Assembly: GCA_944328445.1 (NCBI GenBank)
Contig: CALVHO010000014.1
Coordinates: 1 to 56,414, forward strand
Reading direction: 5' to 3'
Source of the DNA: an uncultured Clostridia bacterium
GTDB lineage: Bacteria > Bacillota > Clostridia > Christensenellales > Borkfalkiaceae
Length of the DNA: 56,414 nucleotides
Under the pieces are notes generated by a model. It saw only the letters and a program-made list of their open reading frames with translations. It searched no databases and was not told the origin of the DNA. Made by a program: the position numbers and the translations under genes. Of this stretch, positions 14,761 to 23,428 are shown in pieces (position 1 is the stretch's first letter; each line of letters opens with the position of its first letter).

Positions 14761-16446
14761 ATGAAAAAAAGGAACGGTGAAGGCCTGCTCGTGGCCATGA
14801 CGGGAACGAGCGGCAACATGGGGCGCGAGGCGCTCGCGCAGACGCTGGAAAGCGGCGCCGTGCGCGCGGTGCGCGTGCTGCTGACGCGCAAACCGCGCAA
14901 CGACAAGCTGGCCGCACGCCTGCAAAGAGAATACAAGGACCGCATCGAGATCGTGCGCGGCGGCACGGACGAAGCCGTGGCCTGCGCCGCGCTCGTAAAG
15001 GGGACGGACCTCGTCGTGCACATGGCGGCCGTGATCCCGCCCAAGTCGGACGCCGACCCCGCGGCGAGCTACCGCGCCAACGTGACGGGCACGCAGACGC
15101 TGGCCGCCGCCGTGGCGGCCATGCCCGAACAGGCGGCCTTCGTGCACGTTTCCACCATGGCGCTGTACGGCAACCGCGACCGCAAGCACCCCTGGGGGCG
15201 GGTGGGCGATCCCCTCCTGCCCAGCGCCTTCGACGCCTACGCCATGCACAAGCTGCGCGGCGAATACGGCGTCGTCGAGGCCGGGCTGCAACGCTGGGCG
15301 GTGCTGCGCCAGACGGCGATGCTGCACCCGAACATGCTCAAAGACAACATGGGCGACGGGCTCATGTTCCATACCCCCTTCAACACCCCGCTCGAATGGG
15401 TGAGCGCGCGCGACAGCGGCTACCTCATCCGCCGCATCGCCGAGCGCGAGGCCGCGGGCGAGCTGGAAGGATTTTGGAAGCACATCTACAACATCGGCGG
15501 CGGCGCGCGCGGCCGCGTGACGGGGTTTGATACCTTTGAAGACGGGTTTTCGGTCATCGGCGGCGGCTGCAAAAAGTTTTTCCGCCCCGACTGGTGCGCC
15601 ACGCGCAACTTCCACGGGCTCTGGTTTTACGACGCGGACGCGCTGCAAACGCTGTTCGGCTACCAGCGCGACGGCGTCAAGGAATACTGGCAGGCCATCG
15701 CCGACGCGCACAAATTTTACCGCGCCGCCAAGATCCTGCCCGCAAAGCTGATCTCCGCCCTGGCGATCAAGCCCCTGCTGCGCCACAAAAATTCCCCGCG
15801 CCGCTGGCTCAAAGACGGCGACGTGCGCGCCCTGGCCTGCTTCGGCAGTGAAGAAGAGGCCCGTTCCCTGCCCGAAAAGTGGAAAGATTTTCCGCTTTTG
15901 GCCGAGAGCGAGGACTACGACAGGCTGCGCGACGTGACCCGCGCCAAAGAGGACGGGCTGCTGCTTTGCCACGGCTACGACGATACCAAGCCCGTTTCCG
16001 CCTGGACGAAGGACGATTACCGCTCGGCGGCCGCCTTCCGCGGCGGCGCCTTCCTCGATGGCGGCGGGCCCTACGAAAAGGCGCTCTGGGCCGACCATAC
16101 GGGGCTGAACTTCGAGATGACCCCCTACGCCGTGCTCAAAGGCGGGTATTGGTCTCCCGCGCGCACCTTCCCCGCCCCGTGGGACTTCGACCGCCTGGCC
16201 AAGCACATCCCCTACTACGCGCAGGTCTGGTATGACTCGCACGGCCGGGAGGAAAACGCCTGCTACGATCTCGACGAGGACGGCCGCGGCACCGTGCGCT
16301 ACTTCCGCAGCGACGACGAAGAGGCCCGCCCCGACGGCGCGGACATGAACGCGCAAGGCGGCACAGGCGCGCCCGAGGAGGGCGAAATGCCCGCAAAGAG
16401 CAACGTGACCGCGCCCGAGGAGGGCGGCGAGGAGGCCGCGGTATGA
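14761..16446 (+). CDS. NAD(P)-dependent epimerase/dehydratase (extended SDR) with long C-terminal region
   Basis: 561 residues. The N-terminal 300 form an extended SDR: Rossmann loop TGTSGNMG (14-21), VSTMALYG, and the catalytic Y160-x3-K164. The C-terminal 250 residues are unlike SDRs; I do not recognise them. They include YDDTKPVSAWTKDDYRSAAA, and the tail is acidic. ATG 14761 is used because the promoter overlaps upstream codons. AAGGAG (14728-14733) is 27 nt away, but a 6-bp GC hairpin (14736-14751) lies between, which would shorten the distance to about 11 nt. Its stop overlaps the next start (ATGA), coupling it to a redox protein. Substrate unknown; a steroid- or sugar-type SDR is possible. 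Confidence 0.82.
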   Translation: MKKRNGEGLLVAMTGTSGNMGREALAQTLESGAVRAVRVLLTRKPRNDKLAARLQREYKDRIEIVRGGTDEAVACAALVKGTDLVVHMAAVIPPKSDADPAASYRANVTGTQTLAAAVAAMPEQAAFVHVSTMALYGNRDRKHPWGRVGDPLLPSAFDAYAMHKLRGEYGVVEAGLQRWAVLRQTAMLHPNMLKDNMGDGLMFHTPFNTPLEWVSARDSGYLIRRIAEREAAGELEGFWKHIYNIGGGARGRVTGFDTFEDGFSVIGGGCKKFFRPDWCATRNFHGLWFYDADALQTLFGYQRDGVKEYWQAIADAHKFYRAAKILPAKLISALAIKPLLRHKNSPRRWLKDGDVRALACFGSEEEARSLPEKWKDFPLLAESEDYDRLRDVTRAKEDGLLLCHGYDDTKPVSAWTKDDYRSAAAFRGGAFLDGGGPYEKALWADHTGLNFEMTPYAVLKGGYWSPARTFPAPWDFDRLAKHIPYYAQVWYDSHGREENACYDLDEDGRGTVRYFRSDDEEARPDGADMNAQGGTGAPEEGEMPAKSNVTAPEEGGEEAAV

Positions 16447-17426
16447 GGGGGGTATTTTACGTGTTTTCGGGCACGGGCAACACCGAAGCGGTGTGCCGCG
16501 CCCTGGCCGCCGAATGGGAAAAACGCGGCATACAGACGGACTACGTGCGCTTAAAAAGCGGGCAGGAGACCCCCGACCCGCGCGGCTACGACCGCGTGGC
16601 CGTGGGCTACCCCGTGCACGCCTTCAACGCGCCCGCGCCCGTTTTGCAGCTGCTCAAAAGCTGGCCGCGCGCCCAAGGCACGGCCGTGTACTTCGTAAAG
16701 ACCTCGGGCGAGCCCGTGCGCCTGAACGACTGTTCGTGCGCCAAGCCCGCGGCCATCCTGCAAAAGCGCGGCTACAAGGTGGCGGGCGAATACCATTACG
16801 TGATGCCCTACAACATCATCTTCCGCCACAGCGACGGCATGGCAGCGCGCATGTGGCAGGCGGCGGCGCGGCGCATCCCGCACGACGCGCGCGCCATGGC
16901 CGAGGGCACGTTCACGCCCTGGCCGCACGGGCCGTTCAAGCGCGCCTTTTCCTTTTTGCTGCGCATCGAACAGGCCGCCATGCCGCACATCGGGCGGCAT
17001 TTCCGCGCGGACGAACGGTGCGTCGGCTGCGGCAAGTGCGCCCGCATCTGCCCGCAGGGCAACATCCGCATGGAAAACGGCAAGCCCGTGTTCGGCAAGT
17101 CCTGCGCGGGGTGCATGGCCTGCGCCTTTTACTGCCCGACGGACGCCGTGCACCTGGGCGTTCTGAACGGATGGCGGGTGAACGGCGCCTACGCCTTCGG
17201 CGGGGAACCCGCCACGGACGAGGAGATCTGCCGCTACTGCAACAAGGCCTACCGCCGCTACTTCGCCGCCGCCGAAGCCTACCCCCTGCCCGAAGCGGGC
17301 GCGGGGCTGCCCGCAAACGAAAAGGGCGAAGCCCGCGAAGCCGGACAGTCCGCCGCCCGCGAAGCGGACGCAGGCAACGCGAACGCCCGCGAAGACGCCG
17401 CCCAAAGCGCACAGCTGCGCGCCTGA
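16443..17426 (+). CDS. EFR1-type flavodoxin/ferredoxin fusion
   Basis: 327 residues. The N-terminal 150 form a flavodoxin-like FMN domain (FSGTGNTE phosphate loop, residues 9-16). This is followed by two 4Fe-4S ferredoxin motifs, CVGCGKCARICPQGN from C193 and CAGCMACAFYCPTDAV about 30 residues later. It likely passes electrons between an FMN and iron-sulfur clusters for a partner enzyme, most simply the coupled SDR upstream (inference). The last 55 residues are Ala/Glu-rich and probably disordered. No membrane segment. Confidence 0.88.
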   Translation: MRGVFYVFSGTGNTEAVCRALAAEWEKRGIQTDYVRLKSGQETPDPRGYDRVAVGYPVHAFNAPAPVLQLLKSWPRAQGTAVYFVKTSGEPVRLNDCSCAKPAAILQKRGYKVAGEYHYVMPYNIIFRHSDGMAARMWQAAARRIPHDARAMAEGTFTPWPHGPFKRAFSFLLRIEQAAMPHIGRHFRADERCVGCGKCARICPQGNIRMENGKPVFGKSCAGCMACAFYCPTDAVHLGVLNGWRVNGAYAFGGEPATDEEICRYCNKAYRRYFAAAEAYPLPEAGAGLPANEKGEAREAGQSAAREADAGNANAREDAAQSAQLRA

Positions 17427-17460
17427 GGCCGCAGCCGCGCCCGGCGACCGCCGCACAACA

Positions 17461-17538
17461 GCCGTTACACAATAGCCGTTACACAACAGCCGTTACACAT
17501 CAGCCGTTACACATCAGCCGTTACACATCAGCCGTTAC
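17461..17538. repeat. 14-bp tandem repeat array
   Basis: Five units of GCCGTTACACA(A/T)NA with a strict 14-bp period (17461-17530) plus a partial sixth unit, GCCGTTAC (17531-17538). Units 3-5 are identical. The array ends exactly where the tRNA-Arg hairpin begins. Units are directly adjacent, so it is not a CRISPR. Confidence 0.9.
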
Positions 17539-17599
17539 CCGGCGGACACACCACAGCCCCCCTTGCTGCCGCAAGGGGGGCTGTGGTGTGTCCGCCGGG
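17538..17599. terminator. 29-bp perfect hairpin overlapping the tRNA-Arg 3' end
   Basis: Arm 17538-17566 is the exact reverse complement of 17571-17599, loop TGCC. The right arm contains 16 nt of the tRNA-Arg 3' end (17584-17599). On the minus strand it lies just after the tRNA and could act as a terminator, but no T-tract follows. Confidence 0.85.
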
Positions 17600-17659
17600 G
17601 CTCGAACCCGGACCGAAGGCGTCGGAGGCCTTTATGGTATCCAATTCCACCACGGGCAC
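17584..17659 (-). tRNA. tRNA-Arg (CCG anticodon)
   Basis: 76 nt including encoded CCA. The anticodon loop CTCCGAC reads CCG; the T-arm is CCGGG-TTCGAGC-CCCGG. The acceptor stem GTGCCCG with CGGACAC has one C-A mismatch at pair 4. A TATAAT with a TGC extension lies about 35 nt upstream on the minus strand. Confidence 0.9.
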
Positions 17660-17923
17660 GCGATGGACGCAGGGCTCGGCCTGCTTTGCCATTATAGCAA
17701 ATCGGGCAAAAAAAAGAAAGCACTTTCACGCCCCCGCACAAATTTTCGCAAAAAAGCGCGGAAGCGGGGCAACAACGTTGTCCGCACTTGTGCACAACTT
17801 GCCCTCCCCTCCCGCGCCGCGGGCGTGGCATATGGAAAAAATCAAGAAAGATTTCTACATTTTCGACGTTCTTCGCGCCGTTTTTTCCTTCTTTTTACAA
17901 ATTTTATACATTCCGTGCGTTTA
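17660..17923. other. Intergenic region between tRNA-Arg and the LysR gene
   Basis: Holds the tRNA-Arg promoter on the minus strand (TGCTATAAT, complement at about 17692-17700). The remainder is AT-richer spacer with no gene seen; it is the downstream side of the LysR gene. Confidence 0.5.
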
Positions 17924-18835
17924 TTAAACGCTTTTATCCACAATGTCCACGGCGGGGCGGGCATCCGCGGGCGCGCCCTGCGCCGCGCGGCAGGCCAGAA
18001 AATCCTCCGCGAGGGCGTTGCCGCGGCGGTAGGAGCAATAACTCACCAGCGCGGGCAGCGAAAAATCGAGGGGGCGGATGACTTCGAGGCGGCCCGCACT
18101 CACCTCGGCCGCCACCATCTTGTACGGCAAAAAGCTGTACCCTAAGCCGTCGAGCAGGTACTGCGCCACCTTGCCGCTGTTGTCCGCCTCGAAGCGGAAG
18201 GCGTGGCGGGGCGGGAAGAGGGTGCGGATGAACTCGCCCGCGTCGCCGAAGGCGAAGTTGCACATCAGGTACTCGCAGGAGGCGAGCTCCGCCTTGCGGA
18301 TGCCGCCCTTAAATTCGTTGCGCGCGGGCGAAGCGACGAGCACCAGCCTGTCCCCCGAAAAGCGGCGGCAGGCAAACCCCTCGCGTTTGAGGGGCAGGTA
18401 GGTGAAGGCGACGTCGACGATGCTGTCTTGCAGCATCTGCAAAAGGTCGAGGGAGTGCCCGACGACGAGGCTGACGGCCACGTCGCGGCGGGTATCGAAA
18501 AAGCGGGCCAGCTGCGGGTAGACGTCGCTCTCGTACACGGCGTTGATGGCGCCCACGCGCAGCTGCTTTTCGTAGCGGGCGGAGGCGTTCACCTCGCGGA
18601 TGAAGCTCTCTTCCAGGTCGCGGATGCGCAGGGCGTAGCTCAGAAACAGCCGCCCCTCGTCGGTCAGCTCCACGCCGCCGCGCCGCCGTTCAAAGAGCTG
18701 TTTGCCCGTCTCCTCTTCCAGCTCGGCGATGCGGTTCGTCACCGTGGACTGCGCCACGTACAGCCGTTCGGCCGTCCGCGTGAAATTTTTCAGCTTGGAA
18801 AGCATGATGAAGGTGCGGATGGATTCGCTGTTCAT
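17924..18835 (-). CDS. LysR-family transcriptional regulator, divergent from leuC
   Basis: 303 residues. N-terminal winged helix-turn-helix (residues 4-62, NFTRTAERLYVAQSTVTNRI), then a periplasmic-binding-protein-like effector domain (from about 90). ATG 18835 has a GGGGAGAGG ribosome site. It is divergent from leuCDB and shares a 152-bp intergenic region whose two promoters overlap within one palindrome. I infer that it controls the leucine genes and itself. LysR proteins often sense a pathway intermediate; isopropylmalate is a plausible effector but unproven. Confidence 0.9.
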   Translation of the reverse strand: MNSESIRTFIMLSKLKNFTRTAERLYVAQSTVTNRIAELEEETGKQLFERRRGGVELTDEGRLFLSYALRIRDLEESFIREVNASARYEKQLRVGAINAVYESDVYPQLARFFDTRRDVAVSLVVGHSLDLLQMLQDSIVDVAFTYLPLKREGFACRRFSGDRLVLVASPARNEFKGGIRKAELASCEYLMCNFAFGDAGEFIRTLFPPRHAFRFEADNSGKVAQYLLDGLGYSFLPYKMVAAEVSAGRLEVIRPLDFSLPALVSYCSYRRGNALAEDFLACRAAQGAPADARPAVDIVDKSV

Positions 18836-18885
18836 GTCCTCTCCCCGCGCGGGTGCGCCGCGCACAATCGGTTTTTTGAATTTTC

Positions 18886-18915
18886 ACGATTAAAATAATT
18901 TATTTTATAAATCGT
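18886..18915. promoter_or_regulatory. Candidate LysR recognition site
   Basis: ACGATT (18886-18891) and AATCGT (18910-18915) form an interrupted inverted repeat in an AT-rich block just upstream of the leuC -35 box. LysR activators usually bind near -65 of their target. Confidence 0.4.
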
Positions 18916-18943
18916 TTACAAAGTATAGCACGTGTGCTATAAT
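18915..18943 (+). promoter_or_regulatory. leuC promoter
   Basis: TTTACA (18915-18920), 17-bp spacer, TATAAT (18938-18943) with a TGC extension. It lies across the palindrome TATAGCA-CGTG-TGCTATA (18924-18941). Confidence 0.8.
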
Positions 18944-18951
18944 GCTGTCAA
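18922..18951 (-). promoter_or_regulatory. Promoter of the LysR gene, overlapping the leuC promoter
   Basis: On the minus strand, TTGACA (18951-18946), 18-bp spacer, TATACT (18927-18922) with a TGC extension. Both -10 boxes lie in the two arms of the same palindrome. Confidence 0.7.
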
Positions 18952-18987
18952 CAAAATTTTTGAAAAAAGAGGAGGACGCAAGGACTC

Positions 18988-20250
18988 ATGGGAATGACAA
19001 TGTCGCAAAAGATCCTCGCCGCGCACGCGGGGCTGGAAAGCGTGAAGGCGGGCCAGCTGATCGACGCGGAGCTGGACATGGTGCTGGGCAACGACATCAC
19101 CACGCCCGTCGCCGTCAAGGAATTTGAAAAGGCCGGATTTTCCTGCCTGCGCTGCCCCGAGCGGGTGAGCATGGTCATGGACCACTTTACCCCCAACAAG
19201 GACATCAAGGCGGCCGAACAGGTGAAAACGGTGCGCACGTTTGCAAACAAATACGGCGTGGAAAACTTCTTCGACGTCGGCCGCATGGGCATCGAACACG
19301 CGCTGCTGCCCGAACAGGGGCTCGTGGGCGCGGGTGACCTCGTGATCGGCGCGGACAGCCACACCTGCACCTACGGCGCGCTGGGCGCCTTTTCCACGGG
19401 CGTGGGCAGCACCGACATGGCCGCGGGCATGATGAGCAACAAGTGCTGGTTCAAAGCGCCTTCCGCCATCAAATTCATGCTCAAAAACAAGCCCGCCGAA
19501 TACATCTGCGGCAAGGACGTGATCCTGCACATCATCGGGCTCATCGGCGTGGACGGCGCGCTGTACAAGTCGATGGAATTTTGCGGCGACGGCGTGAAGT
19601 ATCTCTCCATCGACGACCGCTTCACCATCTGCAACATGGCCATCGAGGCGGGCGCTAAAAACGGCATCTTCCCCGTCGACGAGGTGACGCGCGAATACCT
19701 GAACGGGCGCTTCAAACGGGAGATCCGCGCCTTCGAGGCCGACCCCGACGCCGAATACGAGCGCGTGATCGAAGTGGACATGAGCAAGCTCAAACCCACC
19801 GTATCCTTCCCCCACCTGCCCGAAAACACCAAGACGCCCGAACAATGGGGCGACGTGAAGATCGACCAGGTGGTCATCGGCAGCTGCACCAACGGGCACA
19901 TCTCCGACCTGCGCATCGCGGCGGACATCCTCAAAGGCAAAAAGGTGGCCAAAGGGGTGCGCTGCATCGTCATCCCCGCCACCAACACCATCTGGAAGCA
20001 GGCGATGCACGAGGGGCTGTTCGACATCTTTATCGACGCGGGCGCGGTGGTCTCCACCCCCACCTGCGGGCCCTGCCTGGGCGGGCACATGGGCATCCTC
20101 GCCGCGGGCGAGCGCGCCGTGGCCACCACCAACCGCAACTTCGTCGGGCGCATGGGGCACGTGGAAAGCGAGGTCTACCTCGCCTCTCCCTACGTCGCCG
20201 CGGCCAGCGCCGTGGCGGGCAAGCTGGCAAGCCCCGCCGACGTCCTTTGA
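18988..20250 (+). CDS. leuC: 3-isopropylmalate dehydratase large subunit
   Basis: Second step of leucine synthesis: isomerises 2-isopropylmalate to 3-isopropylmalate using a 4Fe-4S cluster, as a heterodimer with LeuD. 420 residues, the shorter LeuC2/homoaconitase-like class. Cluster cysteines are visible in [26 protein letters not shown] and [20 protein letters not shown] lies upstream; several ATGs are close together (18988, 18994, 19000) and the first is taken. First gene of the leuC-leuD-orf-leuB operon. Confidence 0.96.
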   Translation: MGMTMSQKILAAHAGLESVKAGQLIDAELDMVLGNDITTPVAVKEFEKAGFSCLRCPERVSMVMDHFTPNKDIKAAEQVKTVRTFANKYGVENFFDVGRMGIEHALLPEQGLVGAGDLVIGADSHTCTYGALGAFSTGVGSTDMAAGMMSNKCWFKAPSAIKFMLKNKPAEYICGKDVILHIIGLIGVDGALYKSMEFCGDGVKYLSIDDRFTICNMAIEAGAKNGIFPVDEVTREYLNGRFKREIRAFEADPDAEYERVIEVDMSKLKPTVSFPHLPENTKTPEQWGDVKIDQVVIGSCTNGHISDLRIAADILKGKKVAKGVRCIVIPATNTIWKQAMHEGLFDIFIDAGAVVSTPTCGPCLGGHMGILAAGERAVATTNRNFVGRMGHVESEVYLASPYVAAASAVAGKLASPADVL

Positions 20251-20275
20251 AATTTTTTAGCGAGGTGAAAAAGAC

Positions 20276-20764
20276 ATGAAAGTACGTGGCACTGTTTTCA
20301 GATACAAGAGCGACGTCGATACCGACGTCATCATCCCGGCGCGCTACCTCAACACCACCTCCGAGGCGGAACTGGCCTCCCACTGCATGGAGGACATCGA
20401 CAAAGAGTTCGTGAAAAAGGTGAAAAAGGGAGACATCATCGTGGCCGAGGACAACTTCGGCTGCGGCTCCTCGCGCGAGCACGCGCCCATCGCCATCAAG
20501 GCGAGCGGCATTTCGCTGGTCATCGCCAACTCCTTCGCGCGCATCTTTTACCGCAACTCCATCAACATCGGCCTGCCCATCCTCGAATGCCCCGAAGCGG
20601 TCAAAAACATCAAGGCGGGAGACGTCGTCTCCTGCGACCTTTCCAAGGGCGAGATCGTCAACGAGACGACGGGACAGACCTTTCACGCCGAGCCCTTCCC
20701 CGATTTTATCCAGAACATCATCGACAAGGGCGGGCTGATCGCCTCCATCAAGGCGGGGAAGTAA
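20276..20764 (+). CDS. leuD: 3-isopropylmalate dehydratase small subunit
   Basis: Swivel-domain subunit that completes the LeuC active site. 162 residues, typical of LeuD2. Conserved RYLNT near residue 23 and the [10 protein letters not shown] substrate loop near 63. GAGGTG precedes the ATG. It lies 25 nt after leuC. Confidence 0.96.
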   Translation: MKVRGTVFRYKSDVDTDVIIPARYLNTTSEAELASHCMEDIDKEFVKKVKKGDIIVAEDNFGCGSSREHAPIAIKASGISLVIANSFARIFYRNSINIGLPILECPEAVKNIKAGDVVSCDLSKGEIVNETTGQTFHAEPFPDFIQNIIDKGGLIASIKAGK

Positions 20765-20770
20765 GCGGCC

Positions 20771-21361
20771 GTGCGCGGCAAGCGGCATTCCCTGCGCTTT
20801 GAGCGCAACGCCGTGTGCGCCGTGTGCGCGGCGGCCGTCGCCTCCTTTGCGGGCGCGGCGCTCGCGGGCTGGCTGGCGGCGCCCGTGCCCGTGGGCGCAG
20901 TGCTGACGGGCGTGGCGGCCTTCGTGCTGCTGTTTTGCGGCCTGCTGGCGGGCGGATGGGTGCGCTACGCGGCGCGCTATTTTGCGCTGGCGCGGGCGCA
21001 GGACTTCCCCTGCTGCGTGCTCGGCGAGGACCTTTCCCTGGTCTTTTACGCCCTGCCCGCCGAGACCGTCGCCGCGTACCTGCGCGCGCTGGAAAGCCTT
21101 CCGCCGCTGCCGCAGCCCTGCTCCCGCGAACAGTGGGCCGCCGACAGGCAGAAGCGGAAAGAGCTGGAAAGCCGCTTTTTGGGCGGGGCCGCGCGGCGCG
21201 GCTACCCCGCGCTTTGCCCGCGCGACGTTTGCGCCGTCGCGGGCAAGACCATCCTCCTTTCGCGGCGGGCGTACGAAAGCCGCCGCGCGCTCTTTGACTA
21301 CACGGGCCTCAGAACGGCCAACGCCGTGCTCGTGTACGACGAACCATCCCAAACCAATTAA
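20771..21361 (+). CDS. Unknown membrane protein inside the leu operon
   Basis: 196 residues from GTG, 6 nt after leuD and 12 nt before leuB, so clearly co-transcribed. Two hydrophobic segments (about 14-35 and 40-62) are followed by a soluble C-terminal domain of about 130 residues rich in Arg, Cys and Tyr, for example RGYPALCPRDVCAVAG. I do not recognise a family. The arrangement suggests a hairpin membrane anchor with a cytoplasmic domain. It is not a known leucine enzyme, and leuA is absent here. The ribosome site is weak, so translation may depend on leuD. Confidence 0.75.
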   Translation: MRGKRHSLRFERNAVCAVCAAAVASFAGAALAGWLAAPVPVGAVLTGVAAFVLLFCGLLAGGWVRYAARYFALARAQDFPCCVLGEDLSLVFYALPAETVAAYLRALESLPPLPQPCSREQWAADRQKRKELESRFLGGAARRGYPALCPRDVCAVAGKTILLSRRAYESRRALFDYTGLRTANAVLVYDEPSQTN

Positions 21362-21373
21362 GAGGTATATCCC

Positions 21374-22456
21374 ATGAACAAACACATCGCAGTGCTCGCG
21401 GGCGACGGAATCGGCCCCGAGATCACCGACGGCGCCATCGCCGTCCTCAACAAAGTGGGCGAAAAGTTCGGCCACACGTTCACCTTTGAACACCTCCTGA
21501 TGGGCGTTTGCGCCATCGAAAAGACGGGCGAGCCCCTGCCACAATACACCATCGACCGCTGCCTGGCTTCGGACAGCGTGCTCCTGGGCGCAGTGGGCGG
21601 CGCCGTGGGCGACAAGCGCATCGAAAAGCTGCCCGGCCACCTGCGCCCCGAGGCTGGGCTTTTGAAGATCCGCGCGGCGCTGGGGCTGTATTCCAACCTG
21701 CGCCCCGCCCGCCTCTTCCCCGCGCTGGCGGGCGCCTGCCCCCTGCGCAAGGACATCGCGGACAAGGGCATCGACCTCGTCGTCGTGAGGGAACTTATCG
21801 GCGGCATCTACTTCGGGCAGCGCGGCAGAGGGCAGGAAGAGGGCGGCGAATACGCCTACGACACCGAAAAGTACAACGTTTCCGAGATCACCCGCATCGC
21901 GAAGATCGCCTTCGAGCTGGCGAGAAAGCGCAGAAAGCGCGTCACGTCTATCGATAAAGCGAACGTTCTGGAATCTTCCCGCCTGTGGAGGGAGGTCGTG
22001 CACGAGGTCGCCAAGGACTACCCCGACGTGGAGCTTTTGGACATGCTCGTGGACAACACCGCGATGCAGCTCGTGAAAAACCCTTCGCAGTTCGACGTGG
22101 TGCTCACTTCCAACATCTTCGGCGACATCCTCTCCGACGAGGCGGCGCAGATCACGGGCAGCATCGGCATGCTCGCCTCCTCGTCGCTGGGCGCGACCAA
22201 GCGCGGCCTGTACGAACCCATCCACGGCAGCGCGCCCGACATTGCGGGCAAGGACATCGCCAACCCCATCGCGACCATCCTCTCCGCGGCGATGATGCTG
22301 CGCGACTCCTTCGACATGACCGAAGAGGCGAAAGCGGTGGAAGAGGCGGTGAACAAAGTGCTCGACGAGGGCTACCGCACCGCCGACATCATGAGCGAGG
22401 GCATGAAGCAGGTCAAAGGCAGCGAGATGACCAAGCTCATCGTCGAAAGGATCTGA
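21374..22456 (+). CDS. leuB: 3-isopropylmalate dehydrogenase
   Basis: NAD-dependent oxidative decarboxylation of 3-isopropylmalate to 2-ketoisocaproate. 360 residues with the N-terminal [29 protein letters not shown], the catalytic-lysine region [15 protein letters not shown], and the NAD-binding [17 protein letters not shown]. Ribosome site AAGAGG. Last gene of the operon, followed by a clear terminator. Confidence 0.97.
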   Translation: MNKHIAVLAGDGIGPEITDGAIAVLNKVGEKFGHTFTFEHLLMGVCAIEKTGEPLPQYTIDRCLASDSVLLGAVGGAVGDKRIEKLPGHLRPEAGLLKIRAALGLYSNLRPARLFPALAGACPLRKDIADKGIDLVVVRELIGGIYFGQRGRGQEEGGEYAYDTEKYNVSEITRIAKIAFELARKRRKRVTSIDKANVLESSRLWREVVHEVAKDYPDVELLDMLVDNTAMQLVKNPSQFDVVLTSNIFGDILSDEAAQITGSIGMLASSSLGATKRGLYEPIHGSAPDIAGKDIANPIATILSAAMMLRDSFDMTEEAKAVEEAVNKVLDEGYRTADIMSEGMKQVKGSEMTKLIVERI

Positions 22457-22473
22457 TCGTTTTACAGGCAAAA

Positions 22474-22498
22474 GAGCGGCGAAATCGCCGCTCTTTTT
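22474..22498 (+). terminator. leu operon terminator
   Basis: 8-bp stem GAGCGGCG with CGCCGCTC, loop AAAT, then TTTTT. Confidence 0.85.
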
Positions 22499-22522
22499 CA
22501 CATCGCGGGGGCGGCGGCACGG

Positions 22523-22551
22523 TTGACAGGCCGCCCGCGCCGCGGTATAAT
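22523..22551 (+). promoter_or_regulatory. Perfect consensus promoter of the YggS gene
   Basis: TTGACA (22523-22528), 17-bp spacer, TATAAT (22546-22551). Confidence 0.9.
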
Positions 22552-22575
22552 ATTGGAAAAAACGAGGCAGCAACC

Positions 22576-23250
22576 ATGATCGCCGAAAACGTAAAAAAAT
22601 ACCTCGCCGAGGCCGCGGGAGGGAACCCGATGGGCGAACCCGTCACGCTCGTCGCCGCCACCAAGACGCGCACGCCCGAAGAGATCAACGAGGCCATCGC
22701 CGCGGGCATCCGCGCCGTGGGCGAAAACAAGGTGCAGGAGTTCACCGCCAAATACGAGGCCGTGCAGGGCGCCGAACGCCACTTCATCGGCCATTTGCAG
22801 ACGAACAAGGTCAAATACCTCGTCGGCAAGACGCAGCTCATCCAGTCCTTGGACCGCACGGAACTGGCCGACGAGCTGCAAAAGCGCGCCGAAAAGGCGA
22901 ACTGGACGGCCGACTGTTTGATCGAAATAAACATCGGCAGCGAACTTTCCAAGAGCGGGTTTTCCCTCGAAGAGGCGCCCGCCGCCTACAAAAAGCTGCG
23001 CCCCTTCCCCAACATCCGCCTGCGCGGGCTGATGGCGATGTTGCCCCTCTCGGACGACGCGGCCCTTCTGGCCGCGCTGTGCAAAAAGATGCGCGCCCTG
23101 TTCGAGGCGCTGCGCGGCGAGGACGAAAACTGCGTTCACCTCTCCATGGGCATGAGCGGGGACTGGCGGCTGTGCGTGGAAAACGGCAGCAACATGATCC
23201 GCCTGGGCACCTGCCTGTTCGGCGAGCGCCGCATTGCGCCCGCGCCCTGA
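22576..23250 (+). CDS. YggS/PLPBP-family pyridoxal-phosphate-binding protein
   Basis: 224-residue alanine-racemase-fold protein that binds PLP without known catalysis and helps vitamin B6 and amino-acid balance. K30 in VAATKTR is the expected Schiff-base lysine. Also seen: GENKVQEF, HFIGHLQTNKVKYL, and the C-terminal SMGMSGDW and RLGTCLFGER. The start at ATG 22576 fits the promoter at 22523. It precedes sepF, the usual order in the ylmE-sepF region next to the Bacillota division cluster. Confidence 0.93.
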   Translation: MIAENVKKYLAEAAGGNPMGEPVTLVAATKTRTPEEINEAIAAGIRAVGENKVQEFTAKYEAVQGAERHFIGHLQTNKVKYLVGKTQLIQSLDRTELADELQKRAEKANWTADCLIEINIGSELSKSGFSLEEAPAAYKKLRPFPNIRLRGLMAMLPLSDDAALLAALCKKMRALFEALRGEDENCVHLSMGMSGDWRLCVENGSNMIRLGTCLFGERRIAPAP

Positions 23251-23370
23251 ACGGGAGCGTCCCGCCGCGCAAAAACCGCAGGCCGCGCGCGGAAAGGCGC
23301 AAAAACGGGTAAAGCGGCGCCCGTAAAATTTTGCCTTTTGTAAAATTTGCACCAACGCCGTGCGATATAC

Positions 23371-23399
23371 TTGTGCGCGGGCGCGATTTGTGTTACAAT
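23371..23399 (+). promoter_or_regulatory. sepF promoter
   Basis: TTGTGC (23371-23376), 17-bp spacer, TACAAT (23394-23399) with a TGT extension. The gene starts 30 nt downstream. Confidence 0.65.
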
Positions 23400-23428
23400 A
23401 ACGGTGCGCAAGGGGGTTAAACGTCAGT

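Noticed and set aside
17461..17538. CRISPR array
   Set aside because: Units are 14 bp and directly adjacent, with no spacers, and no cas genes are nearby.
18944..18987. T-box or leucine attenuator before leuC
   Set aside because: The leader is only about 38 nt, too short, and has no Leu-codon run or terminator; control by LysR is more likely.
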